DNA from: Tetracentron sinense
Lineage: Eukaryota; Streptophyta; Magnoliopsida; Trochodendrales; Trochodendraceae
Direction of reading: 5' to 3'
Length of the DNA: 64,000 nucleotides
Assembly (NCBI GenBank): GCA_015143295.1
Contig: CM026551.1
Coordinates: 15,177,827 to 15,241,826, forward strand
Below, one piece after another: positions 22,561-32,774 of this stretch; the stretch's first letter is position 1; each line of letters opens with the position of its first letter. A program made the position numbers and the translations under genes. The notes under the pieces were generated by a model, which saw only the letters and a list, made by a program, of their open reading frames with translations, was not told the origin of the DNA and did not search any database.

Positions 22561-24778
22561 CATAAGCATCTCACAAGCACGTGGTCTCGTAAGCATAAGT
22601 ACCTCATAAGTGTATGGTTTTCTAAGTCTAAGATTCTCACAAGTACACGAGTCAAGGTGATGATATGATGTATATGCGCACACGTTCTTCCGCACTCTGA
22701 TTATGTTATTATGTTATTGGATATGTTTCTGACTAAGTGCAGGTATATTATTATTGTTGGTTGGATTTTATATACACTGAGTACCTTTGTACTCAGCCGG
22801 ACTTTTGTCTTGGCAGGTATAGAGCAGGAGTACACGGCGGAGCCGTGGGTTGAGGAGACTTACCTCGAGGAAGGAGGTGAAGGTGAGCCTTCCGAGGAGG
22901 GAGCCGGAGACTTGGGCGGCTACACCTCTTAGTTTACATTTCCTTTCTTTGAGAGAGTTTTGTAATTGACTTTTAGAGGATGTTGCTCAGTAGACTTTTA
23001 TGGTTGTGTATCAGACTCTTATTGGTTCATTGTTAGTTGTATATATAGACCTTAGACTTGTGCAGGTTGGATTGGGTTTATATATATCGAATTTTTATTA
23101 TCCTCATTTTTGAAGACTCGTGTAGTAGCCTTGTATGCATGGTTTTAAGCAGGTTTAAGTAACGTGGCGATTCCAAAGTCCTATTTTAGCCTTGTAGGAT
23201 TTTGGGGTCGTTACATTAAGTCACAAAGAGGAACTTGCGGCCCTAAAATAAGTGATGCATAGGAGTGTGCAATGGGTGCAGTCTATCATGCACGATAAGA
23301 TCCGTGAAGGGTTGAAGACCGATCACCAGGCGAAGGTGATTTGGCCACTAGTTAAAAGTGGCAAGACTCGTCGTTTCTGGATCAACGATGGACTTCTTTA
23401 CACAAAAGGAAGCCGCATCTTTGTCCCAATGATGGGGGACCTAAGGAAGAATCTTATAAAAGAGTGTCATGATACTCTTTAGGCAGGCCATCAAGGATGG
23501 TGTCGTACATATGTCTTGCTAGAACGGGATTACTACTAGCCTCGTATGCGAGATGATGTTGCAGAATACGTGAAAACTTGTCTTGTGTGCCAACAAAATA
23601 AGGTGGAAAGTACTATACCTCTAAGGCTCTTGGAGCCATTACCTATCCCTAAGAGATCATGGGAGAATGTCTCTATGGACTTCATTTCGGCCTTGCCAAA
23701 AGTGGGGGAGTTTGGGTCGATCCTGGTGATGATCCACAAATTCTCAAAGTATGCTACTTTCATCCCCTCACCATTGCACTGTTCAGCAGAGGAAGCAGCT
23801 TACTTGTTCATGAAGAATGTGTGGTGAAATACCTGGGTGTGCCTCAGAACATTGTGAGCGACAGGGACTCAAGATTCACGGGAAAGTTCTGGTCAGAATT
23901 GTTCAAACTTCTTGGGACTAAGCTCAACTTCTCAACAAGTAGTCATCCTCAGACTGATGGCCAAACCGAGCGTTTCAACGCTCTCCTTGAAGAATACATT
24001 CGGCACTTTGTCAGTGTCAATCAAAAGAATTGGGTGAACTTGCTCGATGTCTCGCTCAATTTTGCTTCAACTTACAACAAAGCTCTTCTTCAAACAAGAG
24101 CCCATTCGAGCTAGTAACCGGGCAACAACCACTAATGCCTCATACAGTCGTTATCGGTTACCAAGGAACTAGCCCCAGCGCATACAAGTTTACCAAAGAG
24201 TGGAACAAGAATGCAGACATTGCCCGAGCATATCTTAAGAAAGCCGCTAGAAAAATGAAGAAATTTGCGGATCCAAAGATAAGGCAAGATAAGTTCAAGG
24301 TGGGAGACTTAGTGTTGATAAAGCTAAATCCAGTTAACTTGAAGTTCTTTTGTAAAGGCAATAAAAGTTTAGTTCGCAAGTACGAATGACCATTTCCTAT
24401 CACCGAAAAGGTGGGAAAAGTCTCCTACAAGGTGAAACTGCCTGAGTCATTTGGCAGATATCACCCGGTCTTCCATGCCAGTGTGTTAAAGCCGTATAAT
24501 GCAGACAAGGAAGACCCCACTCGCAACACTCCGAACCGGCTTGCAGCTACCATAACGACTGTATCTCAAAGAAAAGTTGAACGTATTGTTGCGGATCGTC
24601 ATGTCCAAGCATCACCGACCAGGCCCGCGCACATGGAGTATTTCGTAATATGGAAAGAGATATCCGACGCCGAAGCTAGTTGGGAACTAGGCGTCACTCT
24701 TCTCCCCTTCGCAGATAAGATTGAAGAATACTTAGCGAACAAGTCGACGAGGGCGTCAACTTAACAAGTGGGGGAGTG

Positions 24779-25227
24779 TGTCACGACCATTCGTCCAACA
24801 ATGTTTGCATGGCCTTGGTGGTGGCACTATTTATGTGTCTTTTTATCTTCTGTAAAAGGGTAGTTTAAAGTCTTAGTGGCATTTTTGTAATAAGGGAGTA
24901 TGACTCCACCAAACATAGGATGTTTCCTTCTGCCAACTTGTAAAAGGTTTATATTCCACCTTGTAGGGGAGGTGGTAGTTCACTTGAGTGGGTTGTCTTC
25001 GCACCATCTTTGATCACCTGCTCCCCTAGTGTCTTTTATTTCCAGTATCTGTATAGTGTCTTGTAACATTTCCCTTTATGCAATAATATTGATCTTTGCT
25101 TCTTTCTTGTGCATTGTGGTGTGCTTCACTCTTGTTTCTTAGGTAACTGTTTGAATAGGCTGACTTGATCAACGGATTGATCAAGTGCCGCACGGGATTT
25201 ACCTGACAACGTAAATTACCCGTGACA
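24779..25227 (+). repeat. 3' LTR of the chromovirus
   Basis: It starts TGTCACGACC directly after a GTGGGGGAGTG purine tract and ends CCCGTGACA, giving TGTCAC/GTGACA ends. Its last 30 bases (GATTTACCTGACAACGTAAA...) match those just before the primer-binding site at 17728-17758. Length 449 bp. Confidence 0.88.
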
Positions 25228-25364
25228 AGATGCCAAGTATCACACTCCGCACAACCTCTTCAGCTCACGCGTGGAATGATGTTTCACTAAAGAGGTGATA
25301 GCATGCATTTTACACATTCCATTGGATGGTGTGCACATACATTCTCATTCTCAGTTCACCCCGT

Positions 25365-25575
25365 GTCCTCTTGGACACCTATTAATTATGGTTAAAGTTA
25401 CTCTTTCCAAAGGTTAAATAATCTAATCTTGGTTTTTAGAAAAAATTAACTATGATTCACTCATTCATGAGGATAACTTTTTTAAGATATTTTTTTCTAA
25501 AAACTAAGGTTAGATTATTTAACTTTAAGGGTCGTTGAATCTTAACTACAATTAATAAATGTCAAAGAAGACAGG
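25365..25575. mobile_element. Foldback element (family F)
   Basis: AATTATGGTTAAAGTTACTC with CTAATCTTGGTTTTTAG on the left pairs with CTAAAAACTAAGGTTAG and GAATCTTAACTACAATTAAT on the right. Ends are poorly defined; it abuts the MITE at 25625. Confidence 0.5.
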
Positions 25576-25624
25576 TGGGAGCTGAGGAGATATGCAAGTA
25601 CTATCTAAAGAGACTTGCCAAGTG

Positions 25625-25855
25625 GGCATTGGATTGTCTATGGCAAATGCCAAAAAAATAAAAATAATAATAATCTCAGGCATCCACATATCATCCAACA
25701 TGTGGCGATAAAAATGAGAGAAGTCATTTCATTTTCTCCCCATTTTTTTGATTTCTCCCCACTTAATATTTCTCCAATTTTTTATCACCACATGTCAGAT
25801 GATGTGTGGATGCCTGAGACCATTTTCTGGCATATGCCAAAGACAATCCGATGCG
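25625..25855. mobile_element. Mutator-like MITE with perfect 9 bp target duplication
   Basis: TGCCAAGTG occurs immediately before (25616-25624) and after (25856-25864). Terminal inverted repeats are GGCATTGGATTGTCTATGG and its counterpart ending AAAGACAATCCGATGC. The inside carries ACATGTGGCGATAAAAATG and the mirrored TTTTTATCACCACATGT. Length 231 bp; no coding capacity. A 9 bp duplication is the Mutator signature. Confidence 0.9.
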
Positions 25856-26093
25856 TGCCAAGTGAGATACTCCGGCATCTGTCAGTTAACATCTCATTGT
25901 TGATGGTTGGTGACCTTAGAACGGTGGCATGGGAAACGTCTCAAATCTCTCAACTGTTACACCTACCTTCTCAAAAAGTCTGAATGACAATTGGCGCCCC
26001 TCAAATTATTTGTAATCACAATTTTGGACTATACGGGAAAAGAGTTGGGGGGCATTCAGATCGAAATTTTATTATTATTATTAATATTATGGG

Positions 26094-26303
26094 ATTAACT
26101 ATGAACAGATCTCCCCGGTTGAACAGTACTAAACCGGAGCAACCTAAAATTTGTCTTGAGAAGTGATAATTTGGAAATTATGAGCACAAAGAAGGGTATT
26201 GTTTTATTGAACTATTTTTCCATAAATACCCCTTCACAAGGCAAATTTTGGATTGCTCCAGTTGACTGTTCAACCGGAGCTCCTATTGATAGTTGTTCTC
26301 TAT
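26094..26303. mobile_element. Foldback MITE, about 65 bp arms
   Basis: The left arm contains CGGTTGAACAGTACTAAACC and GGAGCAACCTAAAATTTG; the right arm mirrors these (CAAATTTTGGATTGCTCC, GACTGTTCAACCGGAGCTCC). The target duplication could not be fixed because both flanks are ATT repeats. Confidence 0.7.
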
Positions 26304-26324
26304 TATTATTAGGGAAATGTTTTT

Positions 26325-26395
26325 GAGACCGCATAAGGGTTGAGACCTCCGAGACCTCGCGCACATGTGCGAGGTCTCAGCCCTAATGCGGTCTC
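26325..26395. repeat. 71 bp strong hairpin
   Basis: Arms at 26325-26349 and 26371-26395 (GAGACCGCAT...GAGACCTC and GAGGTCTCAG...GCGGTCTC) pair over 25 bp with two mismatches. The 21-base centre is itself palindromic (GCGCACATGTGC). Possibly a minimal foldback element; transcription is unknown. Confidence 0.75.
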
Positions 26396-26421
26396 AGTAG
26401 CAAAGTCCTTGTATTTATTAT

Positions 26422-26606
26422 TAGTTTTTGATAAATGTGGATATCCTAAGCTACAGACTAGTTCCTTAAAGACTCAAGACTCAGACTAGTTCCACGTGCT
26501 GCATAGGAAATACACTCACCCTATACAACCGATATTGAGGGGAGCCCAACTAGAATTGACCTTGAGACCTCCGGGTTTACAATTTGTCCTTTGCCATTGG
26601 GCTCAA
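26422..26606 (-). mobile_element. tRNA-derived SINE, same family as 59859-60103
   Basis: On the minus strand the head has an A-box/B-box-like tRNA region (CAAAGGACAAATTGTAAACC, then GGTCTCAAGGTCAATTCTAG) followed by a body with TTTCCTATGCAGCAC and a tail ending in GGATATCCACATTTATC. It aligns with the copy at 59.9 kb. Confidence 0.6.
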
Positions 26607-26910
26607 CTCACATGAGTTTATTATGTAATAACTAAGAATTGAGGGTATATTATAATATATTAGTTTAGTTTATAAAATAGTTATTATCTAAGTTTTAGGA
26701 TAGACTTGTCCTAGTATTAGGTTCCATCTCTGTACGAGTTAAAATTGCTTAAGTCAGTTTTAAAAATAATAATAATAAATTAAAAGTAGAAAAAATCTCA
26801 AATTAAAAGAATACCTATTTGGCTTCTTTGCATAGTCGTATGCTGGCATAATCTCACACTAGCAATCGTTTGCATGTTTACTTCCAGCATGTTTGCATAG
26901 TTGCATGAAA

Positions 26911-27268
26911 GGTTCAGGATCCTCTCGAGTTCAAACCGGGGAGACTCCCTCCGGTTTGAACCCCTAGAGGTCACCACGTGTCTCCTTTGACACCCCTTAA
27001 CCATGGGTAAGGTTCACCTACCCCTAGGGTTCACACACCCATCCTTGGTTTTTTTTTTGTATATTAATTATTATTTTTTAAACTAAAAAAACTGTTTTTA
27101 GAGTTTTTTAAATATTAAAAACAGTTTTTAATTTTAAAAAAAACCAAGGATGGGTGGGTGAACCTTACCCATGGTTAAGGGGTGTCAAAGGAGACATGTG
27201 GCGACCTCTAGCGGTTCAAACCAACCAGAGAGAGTCTCCCCGGTTTGAACTCGAGAGGATCTTGAGGC
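26911..27268. mobile_element. Foldback MITE (family F) with perfect 9 bp target duplication
   Basis: TGCATGAAA flanks both sides (26902-26910 and 27269-27277). The arms begin GGTTCAGGATCCTCTCGAG and end CTCGAGAGGATCTTGAGGC. Subterminal GTTCAAACCGGGGAG palindromes precede the core CCACGTGTCTCCTTTGACACC and TTAACCATGGGTAAGGTTCA, mirrored on the right. The 9 bp duplication places family F with Mutator-like elements. Confidence 0.9.
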
Positions 27269-27277
27269 TGCATGAAA

Positions 27278-28600
27278 TTAATCCTTTTGTTGTGACATGA
27301 TTCCACTCTTGTATATACATAGATAGCCTTGTAAGGGTTTGGCTTCCGTAGGTTATGTCTTTCATTGCCCAAGTACAGAAAGGAAAAACGTGTTTAGCAA
27401 TTGTATTAGTATTAATAAAACGACAAAAAAATTATAAAAGAATAATAAAGAAAAAAACTTCTAAAGTTACTTATTTAGTAACTGCATGTATATATAAAAT
27501 ATATTTAGAAAGTAAATACAATCACTATTGTTGTATAATCATGATTAGAATTCAAATAAATTCCAATGAAATTTTATTGTCAATATAAGATTACAGTCAT
27601 ATTAATAACAGTGATATTTAAAAATATTTATGATCACAGTTATTATTTAACTTTAATTTAATAGTTCCCACCAGTTATTTTAATCATGTTTCATTTTCTA
27701 ACCATGATCTAAAATTCCGTCAAAACTTTCGTGCGATCTTAATCACGATTTATAATAGATTACATCGCGATTTCCATGAACACGATAATTGTACTGGAAA
27801 ATGTACCCTTGATTAATTATCATATTTATAGTATTGAAAATAATAATAATTTACACAAGCAAGTAAAGAATGAACATTTTTTTTGTATTCTTTACCCTCA
27901 GCTTTTAGGTCAATCTTATGCTGACAGGACTCATCTTGATGATGATGGATGACTAATTGGTACTGCTCTTGATTAGGGTCCTATGAACCGGAAAGCAATA
28001 AGAAGGAGGAACATGAGGGTCAAAGGATTACAGTGATGGGCAAGATGCTTGATAAAGGACCTAGATTAGATCAAGCATGAGATATCAAAATACCAAACTT
28101 AAACGCTCAAGAGAACAGAAGTTGAACTGCAAACCCTAGTAAATCAAAACCCTACAATGCTCAACTTAAAATCATAAGTGATTCTGCTCTCAGATCTTAC
28201 AGATGGACAAACCACCCAAGTGATACAAACATCAAACGTTCAATTACTCGAACACTCTAAATATCAATATTAATACTAAAGAAGAGCAAAGATAGGAAGG
28301 CTTAAAAATTGGAAACTTATCTGATTTGAGTTCCTCATGGACGGAGAATGTTGGAAAGAGATAGAATTCTACATGTTCACAGTGGAAGCATAGTAGTCGA
28401 CTTAAATCAAGAAAGGCGCGCAGGAAAAAGAAATTTCCAACCATTCATACAATTCCTGGTGGCATTAGACATGCAAAAAGGCATTACAAGTCATTCATAC
28501 AATTCTTCTTTTATCTTTGATAATGGCATTCCATTCATCTCTCGGTCCGATACGTATTGGGGATACTCACTCCTCAAATCAATCTTAGAAAATATTTTAA
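27278..28600. other. Intergenic AT-rich stretch, no gene recognised
   Basis: 27360-27900 is strongly AT-rich with only short frames. 27900-28600 may hold decayed gypsy sequence leading into the fragment at 28620, but no motif is clear. Confidence 0.3.
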
Positions 28601-28619
28601 CATCAGGCAAAGAATCCCA

Positions 28620-28880
28620 TATCATCACGTTGAGGTATTGAGAAGTATTATTTCATAGTGATCATGTTGATGGCTCGATTATCCACACACATCTGTAAAG
28701 TGTCATCCTTCTTTGGAGTAAAAAGGATAGGAATGGTACAAGGACTCAAGCTATCTGTTACGAATCTCAGTTATCCCTACTGAACCCATTTTGCAACAAT
28801 TCAGATATTTGCCTATGAATTTCTTCATACTCCTTTGGGCTCATCCTATAATGTGCAAGTTTGACAAACTAGCACCTAAA
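28620..28880 (-). mobile_element. Ty3/gypsy reverse transcriptase fossil fragment
   Basis: Minus-strand reading shows MSPKEYEEIHRQISELLQ followed by [19 protein letters not shown], the conserved start of gypsy reverse transcriptase. It is broken and short. The K-rich reading at 28980-29150 may belong to the same element. Confidence 0.75.
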
Positions 28881-29162
28881 ACAACCACTAAAATCACCAA
28901 AAAAAAAACAAATGTAAAATAGGTTAAATATTTTTAGGAATGGTGGCCTTTGAGTCCACATCAGTGGTTGTTGAAATTTTCTTATAAATTAGCGCATATG
29001 GTAAATAATTTTCACCTGTTTTTTTAATAGATTGTCTCAAAGAAAGAATGGCCGCAACATTCTTACCTTGTTCAACCTTAGGTGAAGACTTTTTTTTTTC
29101 TTTTTGCTTTGGAACCTTAGGTGAAGATTTTTTTTCTTTTGTAGGCTTTAATCATTTATCTA

Positions 29163-30680
29163 TCGCGCCCCAAAATCCCACTTAGGTTAAATGAGACCTT
29201 GGCACGTGACTTACTTATCATGTAATCCTATAAGAAGCATTTAAGGCATACTAAAAGATGAACCTGAAAATTTCTCCTCAATTAATACCTCAAATTAACA
29301 TTAATTAAAATTCATAACTAAACTAAATATAAATAATCTGAATTATCCATCATGATTCTTAACCATCATAACCTAAACATAAATTCATAATAAATTCAAT
29401 TACAATCTCTTTCAAACTTAAATAAATGTTAATAAACTAAAATCAGTAGTAAGGTCATCGATCAAGATCTCGTTCCTCTTCGGAATGATCACCTGCATGA
29501 TCTTCCTCTATGTACTCCTCTTCAACCCAAGGTTCCTGAGTACAAATATCAAAGCTTTGACCTACCGAAAATAATAGTTCGGTTGATTATTGAAACACTC
29601 AGCAAATATGAACTTTTAACTAACAATTACATAAACCTTAATACAACATACACATCATGGATTAATGGAACCTACATATATATATACATAATCGGAGTGT
29701 AGAATTTACATGCATATATCAATCATAGTACAGAAACTTCTTTTCTTTTCAATCTTACTTGTGCTCACTTTTCCTACTTTTTTTACTTGTCTGACTTATC
29801 TGAATTGTCTTGTCATTCTATCTTTTCTTCCTTTTTCTTTTCTTGTGAGTGACAAGAACTTACATGCAATGTGCTATAACTTAAAATAACTCATCACCAT
29901 ATATTGTGAAAAAATTAACTATATATACTTTACTTACCAAGGTACCACTTCTTTAGCACATTATCCAGTGCTCCGGCTTAGCACATTACGTGTGCACGGC
30001 TTGTTTCATAATCAACTTTCTTGAGCAATTCTTACCTTAATCTTAGACTTATTGGTCAGGCAATACAAAACTCAATCATGCAACAATACATACTCTCATG
30101 TGTCCTATTGTTCTTTTTACTAGTGATAGTGATCTTTTTTTCATGCTTGTGCATAGATTATCATTGTAAGTGGAAATAGTGATAAACCCTCGAATAAATT
30201 ATACCTTAGATAATCAGACAAGAGTCATCGGAATCCACAATAGCAGCTTAAGTAGAATGATAAAATCCTAATAAACCAAGTCCATAATCCAAGACTCTTT
30301 TGTCCGAACATGTATCACCACAATTAAAATAACATCATGCATCGTTCATCATCATCATGGGATACAATTCTCATGGTTGGTAAATTTAAACATGCATGAT
30401 CATGGTTCTTACGAATAATAATAATAATATCATTTGTCATACATTAATCTCAGTAGATCATTCATGTAGGCAACAACTCTAACATCCCTACTTTGCACAA
30501 ATCCATAAATCTTTAATCAAGACATACAATCATTAGAATTATTCTCCGGCATGCATCCCTTTCTCCACATTCAATCATACATACTCCAAAAAATATTCAT
30601 TTTCCCTTGTTAAATCATGTATAATGGAATCGTAGTCAAAACTCTTTAAATAATCATAGGAATCTTACATAAGGGAGTTC
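29163..30680 (-). mobile_element. LTR-like fragment (minus orientation)
   Basis: The left edge TCGCGCCCCAAAATCCC is the reverse complement of GGGATTTTGGGGCGCGA, close to the 3' ends of the LTRs at 3.9 and 20.8 kb. CTCAGCAAATATGAAC-like and CCTGAGTACAAATATC stretches resemble the same LTR class. No TG/CA pair or target duplication was seen. Confidence 0.4.
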
Positions 30681-30774
30681 TTACGATGAAAAATAGGCTT
30701 AATCATGTTCTTACTTCAAAATTATCTTATTATTGCTCATTTTCATTAATTATCATGAAATTGGTATCTATGTT

Positions 30775-30885
30775 AGGGGTTAGGAGGGTTAGCACTCATG
30801 GTGGGCGCTCAAAGGCCACACCAAGACTCAAACTCGAGTCACACCTCCCAAAGGGGACACACAACCACTGGGACAGGCCCATGGT
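30775..30885 (-). mobile_element. tRNA-derived SINE head
   Basis: Minus strand: A-box-like TGTCCCAGTGGTTGTGTGTC, B-box-like GACTCGAGTTTGAGTCTTGG, then GTGTGGCCTTTGAGCGCCCA. The layout and several blocks match the SINE in the LBD4 intron (50190-50300). Confidence 0.65.
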
Positions 30886-32515
30886 GTTTCTTTGGTGAAG
30901 ATTTAAAGGGCCATAAAGTGACATGCATTCTTTCTTGGACAAAGAAATAGTAATTCTTAAATTCATCATGCTTGGATTTTCAATCAATTTTTAAGGTCTA
31001 TCAAGTAAAATATGACATGCATCCATTGACAGTACATCACACTATATTAAATCCTTATAATTTTTTTCCAATAGAAAATTAACCAATCATATTTTATTGT
31101 AATGATTTTCACCTTCAATCAAGTTTGTACAAATTTGATTTTTTGTAAGTCTGACATGTTCTTTAACTCAAAAAAAAAAACCCCCATTTTTTAATCAACC
31201 GATAAAGTCACAGGGATATAGATGTCTTGAAAATTTTGGGATACCTATTCGAATATGTGTTTGGCTTCTTTCCAAGGCTCGAATGATTCTTTTGGGCAAT
31301 GGTAATTTAATATTATCACCATCATCAACAACTTGTATAGCACTTCTTCATCGGATTCATCGTTTTCATTCATACAGTCATAGTTTTCCAATTAAGCAAG
31401 TTTCAATTGGATTTCCTCAATTTCGGGGTTGTTGGCGCTATATCATCTTCCTTGACCACCATGAGCACCACGACCTCTCCTTAGAGTAGTCATCACGAGT
31501 ATCACAACCTATTTAGGTGCTAATTTAGAAATAAAGATGTTAAACAAGATATATGAACCTACACTAATACCAAATGATGAAATCCAAAAAAATAAAACTG
31601 CAACAATCAATTAAACACCAACAAAAGGCTCACAGTAAATAATTCTTTGTAATGACTTCTACAAGTAACAAGGAAAAAATTAAAACCTTTCATAAGTAAC
31701 TAGAATTTTGTAACTTCTTAGAATCAACTTTCAAGATACTCCAAATAGCTTCTTTGGGGATTCACAAAATGGTTGCATTAATTTCAAAGAAAAAACTGCA
31801 ACAATCAATCAAACACTTACAATGATTGAAGGAAATATGCTAGACTTCAAGATCTAAGACGTCCCAAGAGTGGAGGGAGGTCTTCTCTATTAATAATACT
31901 TCAAAAATTGATTTTCTCAACATAACCCATGGTTAAATTGGCAACAAAAAGCTCACAATGAATAAGCATTGCTAAGTAGCAAGTAACTAGAAAAGTGTAG
32001 CTTCTTTGGATCAAATTCCAAGATAGCTCGTTCCTCCAAAGTAGCTTCTTTGGATTCGAACATGGTTGGATTCATGGGCCCTTTGAGTATGGGTTGGTTT
32101 GGGCTCTTTGAATAAGCTTGTAGATGTGGGCCTAAGCTAAACATGATAGGCCCATATATCTTGGGTTGGATGTTTTTCATACAAACTCAGGCTAACATTT
32201 CTCATATATTCGGAAGGACTTTTCTGCTCTTATGGTTGGAAGTTTTCCCCCCTTTTTTTCCCTGCAAAATATATTAACTTCATTCATATAATACAAGGAC
32301 TCGTTTGAAGTTCGAACTGTGCAATCCTTATGTAACATGGACTACAAAAACGTAGTTGGCGGTATTATCCAAAGATTATACAGGCTAAGATGATCAACAC
32401 CGTAGTTAGCAAGCTGACCCGTACATTCATTCCCCCCCTCCCCCCTCTTCCACCCCTAGTTAAGCCCTCTCAAGGTAGACCATTTCTTTGGTGTATGGCT
32501 TGATGAATGGCCATT
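30886..32515. other. Intergenic stretch, no gene recognised
   Basis: No supported gene. 31600-32060 repeats phrases such as AGTAGCTTCTTTGGAT, AAACTGCAACAATCAAT and AGCTTCTTTGGGGATTC at irregular spacing, indicating old internal duplications. Confidence 0.3.
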
Positions 32516-32519
32516 TTTA

Positions 32520-32770
32520 ACAGACCTAAATAAACTCATTAGCAACGGAAATAATTCATTGCTAATTAGCGATGGAAATTGATCACCGTCTCAAAAACCC
32601 TTTACCCACGATCTCATCAGCAACGGAGTTGCGACTGACAAAAGTTTCGTCGCTAATGACATTAGCGAATAGCGAACGAAAAATTGACTTTTAGAGACGG
32701 AAAAATTCCGTCGTTAATCGGTAGATTTCTTTTTCTTTTTTGGAAGGTAGTCGGTAGATTTCTTGTAGTG
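32520..32770 (-). mobile_element. CACTA (En/Spm) transposon end
   Basis: On the minus strand the sequence starts CACTACAAGAAATCTACCG at 32770, the CACTA terminus, followed by subterminal repeats of GACGGAAwTTTTCCGTC and TTAGCGACGAAAC type. The opposite CACTA end was not found, so this is a fragment or a diverged non-autonomous copy. Confidence 0.7.
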
Positions 32771-32774
32771 TGGA

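Larger units (their letters stand above)
20784..23215 (+). mobile_element. Solo LTR, 2.4 kb, nested in the chromovirus
   Basis: It begins TGTAGAGACCC and ends GGGGTCGTTACA, flanked by TTAAG on both sides (20779-20783 and 23216-23220). A TATAAATAGG box lies at about 21522. It contains a single copy of the 181 bp unit that is tandemly repeated at 42 kb (20940-21120), a GATCGATCGGT array (21270-21470) and a 64 bp tandem repeat (22.4-22.56 kb). No coding region was recognised in it. Younger than the element it sits in. Confidence 0.9.
17728..25227 (+). mobile_element. Ty3/gypsy chromovirus, broken, with a nested solo LTR
   Basis: Parts in order: the end of a 5' LTR (ends at 17758, CCCGTGACA), a primer-binding-type TATCAGAGC at 17764, gag (about 17800-18830) with a zinc-knuckle-like CFLCGGPH, protease (MVDTRATHNF), reverse transcriptase (MPFGLTNAPATFS and VVYLDDIVVYS), RNase H (VQTDASDYAIGG), integrase (CLVCQQNK, DGQTERFNALLEEY) and, at about 24560-24760, a C-terminal chromodomain (EYFVIWKEISDAEASWE), then a purine tract and the 3' LTR. 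Pol order and chromodomain identify a chromovirus. It is a fossil: a 2.4 kb LTR sits between RNase H and integrase, and the coding part carries several further breaks. Confidence 0.93.

Noticed and set aside
22362-22695. Minus-strand Cys/Leu-rich frames
   Set aside because: They translate the 64 bp tandem repeat in the solo LTR; repeated residues follow the DNA repeat and not a protein family.
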